In this document: one piece after another, positions 13,925-18,466 of the stretch | How the letters are laid out: every line of letters starts with the position of its first letter | Numbering within the stretch: position 1 is the first letter of the stretch | From: Motiliproteus sp036964625 | GTDB lineage: Bacteria > Pseudomonadota > Gammaproteobacteria > Pseudomonadales > Balneatricaceae | Direction: 5' to 3' | Assembly (NCBI GenBank): GCA_036964625.1 | Contig: JBALTG010000092.1 | Span: forward strand, 1-18,466 | DNA length: 18,466 bases | The notes under the pieces: generated by a model | What the model saw: the letters and a program-made list of their open reading frames with translations, nothing else | Databases searched by the model: none | What the model was told of the DNA's origin: nothing | Position numbers and translations under genes: made by a program

Positions 13925-13998
13925 TGTGGGTCGGTCTGAAATTGCTCCTGCATTTAAGACACTTCCCATATCCCTGTGGGTCGGTTTCATTCCGACAG
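13925..13998 (+). repeat. REP-like composite element, copy B3
   Basis: It begins TGTGGGTCGGTCTGAAATTG, identical to copy A over its first 31 bases. It contains the core AAATTGCTCCTGCATT and ends with GTCGGTTTCATTCCGAC (13980-13996), a palindrome damaged by one deleted base. Confidence 0.85.
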
Positions 13999-14025
13999 CG
14001 GGCTGCTGTCAGAGGATGCTGTGGT

Positions 14026-14847
14026 TCAGTGGTCAAATTCAGCGATTTTATCCCGGCTGGTCGCGGCTTTGATCATCTCGGCCTGGTGCATCAGGGCGCT
14101 GTTCCAGGTCGCGACATAGTTGAGGCCGTCCTCGACGCTGTGGTCGCGACTGTATAGCAGCATCTCTTTAGTGCCGCGAACCGCCAGCGGTGACTTGGCG
14201 GCAATCAGTGCTGCCAGCTGGCGCACTTCGTCCATCATCTGCTGTTGGGTGTCGAAAACCCGGTTAATCAGCCCCTGCTGGCAGGCCTCGGCAGCATCAA
14301 AACGACGGCCAGTGAGCGCGAGCTCGTTGGCGATGCCACGGCCGATCAGATGCGGCAGGCGCTGCAGCGTGCCGACATCGGCGGTGAGCGCCAGATCCAC
14401 CTCTTTGATAGAAAAGTTGGCGTCGGTGCTAGCATAACGCATGTCGCAGCAGCAGATCATATCGATCGCACCGCCGATGCAGGCACCGTGGATCGCCGCC
14501 AGCACCGGCTTGCGGCAGCGCTCGATAGCAGTCAGGTTGCCCTGCAGCTGTTTGATGAACAGGCGTAGCTGTTCGCGACTGCGTTGGGGGTCAGCGATAT
14601 CCCCGGAGAAGATCAGCGCTATCATCGACAGGTCGATGCCGGCACAAAAATGCTTGCCTGCGCCGGCAATAATCGCCACCCGGGCTTGGGGTTCGGTATC
14701 GATCCATTCGAAGGCGCGTTGCAGCTCCGTCCACATTGTTGCGGTCATCGCGTTGGCTTGCTGGGGATTGTTGAGCGTGACGGTGACGATATGCTCTGAC
14801 AGCGTTAGTTCGAGCGTTTCAAACGGCGGACACTGGGTCTGGTTCAT
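14026..14847 (-). CDS. crotonase-family enzyme, probable dienoyl-CoA isomerase
   Basis: Enoyl-CoA hydratase/isomerase superfamily, 273 residues, soluble. The oxyanion-hole segments are HFCAGIDL (66-73) and GACIGGA (121-127). Three acids characteristic of delta3,5-delta2,4-dienoyl-CoA isomerase are present: Asp129 (GGAIDM), Glu149 (IKEVD) and Asp157 (LTADVGTLQRLP). The LTADVGTLQRLP string closely resembles the eukaryotic ECH1 active-site region. It probably isomerises dienoyl-CoA intermediates in oxidation of unsaturated fatty acids with odd-numbered double bonds. The start is ATG 14847, with GGAG upstream; an earlier in-frame ATG adds a non-family leader. No other beta-oxidation gene is adjacent, so it is probably transcribed alone. 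Confidence 0.85.
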   Translation of the reverse strand: MNQTQCPPFETLELTLSEHIVTVTLNNPQQANAMTATMWTELQRAFEWIDTEPQARVAIIAGAGKHFCAGIDLSMIALIFSGDIADPQRSREQLRLFIKQLQGNLTAIERCRKPVLAAIHGACIGGAIDMICCCDMRYASTDANFSIKEVDLALTADVGTLQRLPHLIGRGIANELALTGRRFDAAEACQQGLINRVFDTQQQMMDEVRQLAALIAAKSPLAVRGTKEMLLYSRDHSVEDGLNYVATWNSALMHQAEMIKAATSRDKIAEFDH

Positions 14848-15071
14848 GCGGGGCTCTCTCCGGTCGCGGCTAAGTAACAGAATAAACAGGCATGACTGTA
14901 GCATTGGCGGAGCAAGGCATAACTATCAAAACAAGCCATTATTAGGAACAAAAAGTAACAGCGATGGTGCTCCGCCTGTCCGCGAGGAGACTGACCGAGA
15001 ATAGCGGTAAGTCAGCAGGATGGTCTGTCGTACACGCATCAGCGATGAAAATACTGTTTGGCGTGAGTCGA

Positions 15072-15758
15072 TCAGGAGGCGCTCAGACGCGGCGAGGGGG
15101 TTTCAACGTGCGCTTCCAGACTGTATAGATGGTTGCGATCTTTGAAGATATAGATCCGTTCGGAACGGAGCTGGATCTGCCATTGTTCCGGGGTTTCGAT
15201 CAGCGCCAGCAGCAGTGCTTGGGTGCAAGCTTGGGGGTCGGCCGTGGTCTTGCGTACAGGGCTATCGCAGCGCAGGTTGCAATACTGCTGATTAGCCAAT
15301 AATCGGCAGATGCTGTGCAGGTCCCAGAAGGCGGGGGGCTGCGTCAGAGGATCGAGCGGCCCTAGGAACGCGGGGGAGATCACGGCACGCTCCTTGGCGA
15401 AAAATTTGCGGATGCTGATGTCCGGGCGTAATCCCAGGCGGGCATTTTCGCGGGAGTTGTCGCGGGCGTTACCGTCGAAGTTCTGGCTTTGCAGCAGGTC
15501 GATCATCTGCTCCAAATTAAAGCCGCAGGCCTTGATGAAGTGCCAGGCAGGGGCGATGCTATGGCGTGAGCCGATGCTGTATTTGACCGCTTGTTGGCCG
15601 TGCCTGACCTGCCGATTCAGCAGCGAGATTTGTAGATGGCTGGTTTGAAAATCGATCAGAGTGTCGGGCTGGGTAATAAAGCAATAGGGGCGCTCGCGAC
15701 GACAGAATTCTATCCACTGCTGGCGGTTACTGAGGCTGTCGAGAATGCGGATGATCAT
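15072..15758 (-). CDS. hypothetical protein, 228 residues
   Basis: No family recognised. The product is soluble, with no signal peptide or membrane span. It is rich in Gln, Arg and Leu, with scattered Cys and Trp residues and segments such as SLSNRQQWIEFCRRERPYCF near the N-terminus. The C-terminus (RIYIFKDRNHLYSLEAHVET) looks like a beta-rich end. Codon use resembles its neighbours, which supports a real gene. The start ATG 15758 lacks a clear ribosome site. It is divergent from the small gene at 15882, sharing a 123-base upstream region. Confidence 0.6.
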   Translation of the reverse strand: MIIRILDSLSNRQQWIEFCRRERPYCFITQPDTLIDFQTSHLQISLLNRQVRHGQQAVKYSIGSRHSIAPAWHFIKACGFNLEQMIDLLQSQNFDGNARDNSRENARLGLRPDISIRKFFAKERAVISPAFLGPLDPLTQPPAFWDLHSICRLLANQQYCNLRCDSPVRKTTADPQACTQALLLALIETPEQWQIQLRSERIYIFKDRNHLYSLEAHVETPSPRLSAS

Positions 15759-15822
15759 GGCGGGATGAGCGGCCTTACGGGTATCTGACGTTTCGGGCTC
15801 CTATGGTAGCCTCTGGACCGGT

Positions 15823-15828
15823 TATAAT
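15823..15828 (+). promoter_or_regulatory. perfect -10 hexamer TATAAT upstream of the 15882 gene
   Basis: TATAAT lies 53 bases before ATG 15882, a suitable distance for a short leader. No strong -35 is seen 16-18 bases upstream. Confidence 0.4.
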
Positions 15829-15881
15829 CAGCATCTTTTGACTTTCGCCGAGCTGATCCGGCTATTACAGGAAACGTCCCT

Positions 15882-16268
15882 ATGAAGCTGCTTAATCGCT
15901 CCGCGCTGATGCTGTTGCCCTTGTCGCCCTATCTGGCGTGGGTCAATAGTCTGCCTGTCGAGGTCAGCGAGCTGGAACAGCCCCTTCCCGAGCAGGCTTT
16001 GGTTGCTGAGGGGCGGGTCTATCTGGTTGCCGAGTTTGACTCTCAATTAGGGTTTGAATCTCAAGCTGAAGCTGATCAGGTCCTGGATGATGCCTTGGCT
16101 GGGCAGTGGCAGGCGCTGTTTGAAAACGAACTCGCAGCCTGGGACGAGCTGGGTCTGCACTGGCCCGAGCCGCTGACCCGGGCGCTGCTGCAGCAATGGT
16201 TCGAGATCAAGCCGCTGGCGCTGGCGTTTGATGCCGATAGCAAACCGTTGCTGACCGCCGTGCTGTAG
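15882..16268 (+). CDS. small conserved-looking hypothetical protein, 128 residues
   Basis: Acidic soluble protein starting MKLLNRSALMLLPLSPYLAW, with no membrane span beyond the mildly hydrophobic start. Trp and Glu are frequent (LHWPEPLTRALLQQWFEIK). The opening MKxLNRSAL plus a Pro-rich stretch and (L/V)NSL is, as I recall, shared by short uncharacterised proteins of other gammaproteobacteria; no function is known. AGGAAA about seven bases before the ATG and a TATAAT at 15823 support expression. The stop codon lies inside a 13-bp tandem repeat. Confidence 0.7.
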   Translation: MKLLNRSALMLLPLSPYLAWVNSLPVEVSELEQPLPEQALVAEGRVYLVAEFDSQLGFESQAEADQVLDDALAGQWQALFENELAAWDELGLHWPEPLTRALLQQWFEIKPLALAFDADSKPLLTAVL

Positions 16269-16298
16269 TTTTATGTTGTGGTTTTGTGCTGTAGTTTT
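16260..16298 (+). repeat. 13-bp tandem repeat spanning a stop codon
   Basis: GTGCTGTAGTTTT (16260-16272), ATGTTGTGGTTTT (16273-16285) and GTGCTGTAGTTTT (16286-16298) are three units in register; the outer two are identical. The first unit contains the TAG stop of the upstream gene. A related CTGTCGTCGTG stretch follows. Confidence 0.8.
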
Positions 16299-16403
16299 TT
16301 GCTGTCGTCGTGAGCAGTCGTCGTCAGCTGTAGCGGAATTAACGGGCTAAATCGAGCAGATGCGCGAATGCACCGAAGTCGAGTATCTTTAGATCTAGGT
16401 CTG

Positions 16404-16417
16404 ATGATATAAATCAC
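16404..16417. promoter_or_regulatory. weak FNR/ANR-like site
   Basis: ATGATATAAATCAC matches TTGAT-N4-ATCAA at 8 of 10 specified bases, 27 bases before the ATG of the DUF3422 gene. It is too close to the start codon for classical class II activation, so repression, a different start point, or chance are all open. Confidence 0.3.
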
Positions 16418-16444
16418 GCTGAATTTTTCAACAGGGTCCATGCT

Positions 16445-17833
16445 ATGTCTCAGTCTGCTACGCCCGCCGCCGCTTACACTCCGGTGGTAACGCCTGTGCC
16501 GATAAAGGCCGGGTTGGATCAGCTCGCACTGCACCCGCTACGCGAGGATCTTTACAACGAGCTGCACAGTCGACCCTTTCATGCGTTTACTGCCCCCGCG
16601 CAACTGACTCATATTGCGATCATGCACGGTGGCAGGATGAAGCAGGAGGAGATAGCGCTGATAACGGCGCTCTGTGACCGCTATCAGGTCACCGCGCCAA
16701 CCGCGAACATGCCCTGCTTTCAGCAGGATTTTGGTCTGTTCGAGATGCGCTGGGAGCGGCATAACGAATTTTCCGGTTACACCTTTATCCGTAAGGGCGC
16801 ACGCGAGGGCAACCCGTTCGTTAATAATGCCGTCGACCTGATCCCGCAGCAGTGGCTGAGCCAGCTGCCGGGTCAGGTCGTGGCGGCCTTCCACTTGCTG
16901 CTCGAAGATGCCGTTAATGAGCCTGAGCCTGGGGTGGCGCAGGTTGCTAATTATTTTGAGAATCTGCGTTTGGTCGGTTCGCAGCCCGCCAATGGTAAGG
17001 CGTCGGTCTGGACTACGTTCCGGCTGCACAGTGATGGTTTTGGCCGTTTTGTGCTTTATGACCGAGGCCTGACCGAATCACAGCTGGGGCGCATGGCGCA
17101 GCGTTTTATCGAACTCGAAACCTATCGTCTGATGGCCACCCTGGGGTTGCCGCTGGCACGCGAAATCTCCCCCCAGTTGCATCAGCTGGATCTGCAGCTG
17201 CGGGATGTGACGCAATCGATCGCGCAGCTTGATAACGCCGCCGGGGAGCGTGATCTGCTGGATATCTTGTCGGCAATGGCCGCCAGAGTTGAGGCGTTCA
17301 GGGCGCGCAGTAATTACCGGTTTTCGGCCAGTACGGCCTACTATCAGGTGGTGCAGCAGCGGCTGGAGGTACTGCGTGAGCTTGAGCGGGAAGTCGCCGG
17401 CCATCTGACCCTGAATGAATTTCTGGTCCGCAGGCTGGCTCCTGCGGTACGCACCTGTGAGGTGACCGGGGCGCTGCTGGATGACCTGTCGACCCGGATC
17501 GATCGCGCCAGTCGGTTGTTGCGCACGCGGGTGCAGCTGACTTTGGAGGAGCAAAACCAGGATCTGATGACCTCGCTCAATCGGCGTAGCCAGATCCAGC
17601 TGCGGATGCAGCAAACGGTCGAAGGGCTGTCGGTGGTGGCGATCAGTTATTATCTGATCAGCATCTTCAAACTCGGTTTTGTAACCCTGTACGAGCTGGG
17701 GGTGCCGATCAATAAAGAGCTGGCAACCGCGGCATCGATCCCGGTGGTGATGCTGTCGATCTGGGCGGTGACCCGGCGTATCCATCATCATTTTAGTCGG
17801 CTTGAAAAATCGGATCAGAATCCGAAAAGTTAG
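16445..17833 (+). CDS. DUF3422 family membrane-anchored protein
   Basis: 462 residues, the usual DUF3422 length. Family features: HPLREDLYNELHSRPF near the N-terminus (residues about 28-43), GLFEMRWERHNEFSGYTF (about 99-116), LIPQQWLSQLPGQVVAAFHL, and a helical middle rich in Arg/Glu. Two C-terminal hydrophobic spans lie at about 396-415 and 428-444, separated by a short loop, so the large N-terminal part is probably cytosolic and anchored by a hairpin. No biochemical function is known to me. CAGGG eight bases before ATG 16445 supports the start. bolA follows 48 bases later in the same orientation. Confidence 0.85.
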   Translation: MSQSATPAAAYTPVVTPVPIKAGLDQLALHPLREDLYNELHSRPFHAFTAPAQLTHIAIMHGGRMKQEEIALITALCDRYQVTAPTANMPCFQQDFGLFEMRWERHNEFSGYTFIRKGAREGNPFVNNAVDLIPQQWLSQLPGQVVAAFHLLLEDAVNEPEPGVAQVANYFENLRLVGSQPANGKASVWTTFRLHSDGFGRFVLYDRGLTESQLGRMAQRFIELETYRLMATLGLPLAREISPQLHQLDLQLRDVTQSIAQLDNAAGERDLLDILSAMAARVEAFRARSNYRFSASTAYYQVVQQRLEVLRELEREVAGHLTLNEFLVRRLAPAVRTCEVTGALLDDLSTRIDRASRLLRTRVQLTLEEQNQDLMTSLNRRSQIQLRMQQTVEGLSVVAISYYLISIFKLGFVTLYELGVPINKELATAASIPVVMLSIWAVTRRIHHHFSRLEKSDQNPKS

Positions 17834-17881
17834 ACCGAAGCTATTTTTTACTTACCTTAATTGCAGACGGGGTGTGATTTT

Positions 17882-18187
17882 ATGCAAGCGCTTATCGAAC
17901 AGAAGCTCAAACAGGGTCTCAATATCATTCATCTGGTTATCGACAACGAAAGCCACCTCCACAGTGGTCCGGCCACCGATAGTCATTTTAAGGTGGCGCT
18001 GGTGTCCGATGACTTTATCGGTAAGCGCCCCGTGGCCCGGCATAAAATGGTCTACGCTTTGCTGGCGGATGAGATGGCCGGTGCGATTCATGCGCTGGTG
18101 ATCCATCCCTATACCGCTGCAGAGTGGCAGCAGCGCAGTGGCGACGTACCGGTCTCTGCACCCTGTCGTGGCAGCGTTAAAAAATAG
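17882..18187 (+). CDS. bolA: BolA family regulator
   Basis: 101 residues, near the usual BolA length of about 105. Visible family signature: NESHLHSG (22-29), SHFKVALVS (34-42), the FIGKRPVARHKMVYALLADE region with the conserved RH (53-54), and IHALVIHPYTAAEW (69-82) with its helix-turn-helix-like segment and His70. The C-terminal PCRG matches the end of E. coli BolA and argues for BolA rather than IbaG. BolA proteins bind monothiol glutaredoxins through a shared [2Fe-2S] cluster and affect morphology and stress responses. The start is ATG 17882; an upstream in-frame TTG is unlikely. The ribosome site is weak. Confidence 0.9.
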   Translation: MQALIEQKLKQGLNIIHLVIDNESHLHSGPATDSHFKVALVSDDFIGKRPVARHKMVYALLADEMAGAIHALVIHPYTAAEWQQRSGDVPVSAPCRGSVKK

Positions 18188-18292
18188 CCACCGTCATGGC
18201 TGGAAGGGGCGGGTGTTTTGCTGCGATAAAAGGCGCGCGCTGTTTGTTGTTAAACGGAATCTGCAGGCGTGATTTATTTTGTCTCAAGGGGT

Positions 18293-18320
18293 TTGACACC
18301 GGGCTCAAAACGCGTAGAAT
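18293..18320 (+). promoter_or_regulatory. sigma70 promoter of the tRNA operon
   Basis: Perfect TTGACA (18293-18298), 16-base spacer, TAGAAT (18315-18320, 5/6). A GC-containing discriminator (CGTCGCTCC) follows, typical of stringently controlled stable-RNA promoters. The start point is expected near 18327, about 11 bases before the mature tRNA-Val. Confidence 0.85.
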
Positions 18321-18337
18321 TCGTCGCTCCTGATTCA

Positions 18338-18413
18338 GGGCGTGTAGCTCAGCTGGGAGAGCGCCACCCTTACAAGGTGGATGTCGGCGGTTCGAACCCG
18401 TCCACGCCCACCA
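18338..18413 (+). tRNA. tRNA-Val (anticodon UAC)
   Basis: 76 bases with all four arms: acceptor GGGCGTG paired with CACGCCC, D-arm AGCTCAGCTGGGAGAGC, anticodon stem CCACC/GGTGG with loop CTTACAA (anticodon TAC at 18371-18373), T-arm containing GGTTCGAACCC, discriminator A and encoded CCA at 18411-18413. First gene of a tRNA cluster. Confidence 0.97.
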
Positions 18414-18441
18414 AGTTTCAGGAAGCACCAAAGAGTACAAC

Positions 18442-18466
18442 GGAGCGGTAGTTCAGTTGGTTAGAA
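18442..18466 (+). tRNA. tRNA-Asp, 5' part (cut by window edge)
   Basis: The last 25 bases, GGAGCGGTAGTTCAGTTGGT plus TAGAA, match the acceptor and D-arm of gammaproteobacterial tRNA-Asp (GUC). The anticodon lies beyond the window, so identity rests on similarity and on the common Val-Asp gene order. Confidence 0.85.

Larger units (their letters stand above)
13409..14025. other. gene-free region dominated by REP-like repeats
   Basis: 617 bases between two minus-strand genes. Nearest the barrel gene is the inverted repeat TAGGAGC/GCTCCTA (13466-13489, seven pairs, loop 10). From about 13550 to 14000 the region is filled with REP-like palindromes in both orientations. Open frames here run through the repeats and are not credible genes. 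Confidence 0.75.

Noticed and set aside
13612..13998. CRISPR-like appearance of repeated units
   Set aside because: Units are unevenly spaced, in both orientations, palindromic, and related to a copy 3 kb away; no cas gene is nearby. REP/BIME-like is the better reading.
13756..14157. Plus-strand frames of 108 and 133 codons across the REP region
   Set aside because: They read through several REP-like palindromes and into the antisense of the crotonase gene; not credible genes.
17078..17791. Open frame of 237 codons on the minus strand
   Set aside because: Entirely antisense to the DUF3422 gene; His/Gln/Arg-rich shadow composition and no family features.

Overview
The window reads as chromosomal DNA of a moderately GC-rich gammaproteobacterium, probably from a marine or aquatic lineage. 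This is inferred from the gene families (Xni-type exonuclease, MksBEF condensin, TIGR04219-type outer-membrane barrel, DUF3422 protein, BolA) and from a tRNA-Val/tRNA-Asp pair at the right edge. No phage, IS transposase, rRNA or CRISPR array is visible. The genus cannot be fixed from sequence reading alone.

Layout. 1-1.5 kb, minus strand: a NUDIX hydrolase followed one base later by a membrane-anchored alpha/beta hydrolase. 1.6-2.7 kb: a possible 36-residue membrane peptide and a FEN-family exonuclease (xni). 2.7-8.5 kb: a tightly packed operon with its own predicted promoter, encoding a kleisin (MksF/JetA-like), a winged-helix partner (MksE/JetB-like) and a 1148-residue SMC ATPase (MksB/JetC-like). 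These match three of the four subunits of Wadjet/MksBEFG, but no JetD/MksG nuclease follows. Instead there are about 145 bases with four consecutive inverted repeats, then a membrane protein with a C-terminal spermidine-synthase-like domain. Its N-terminus is a 15-bp tandem repeat carrying several in-frame start codons. 10.4-11.2 kb: a gene-poor convergent region with a REP-like composite repeat and one unrecognised reading frame. 11.2-13.4 kb: an EamA/DMT permease (minus), a 57-residue Cys-rich protein (plus) behind an FNR-like site, a strong bidirectional hairpin, and an outer-membrane barrel (minus). 13.4-14.0 kb: a cluster of REP-like palindromes. 14.0-15.8 kb, minus: a dienoyl-CoA-isomerase-type crotonase and an unrecognised 228-residue protein. 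15.9-18.2 kb, plus: a small unrecognised protein, a DUF3422 membrane-anchored protein and BolA. 18.3 kb to the end: a promoter, tRNA-Val(UAC) and the 5' part of tRNA-Asp.

The most interesting content is (i) the MksBEF operon without its nuclease, placed directly downstream of a FEN-type nuclease; (ii) the hairpin cluster and start-codon-bearing tandem repeat that follow it; (iii) a family of REP-like elements whose stems show compensatory changes; and (iv) short tandem repeats of different unit length (10, 12, 13, 14, 15 and about 18 bp) at gene ends throughout the window.
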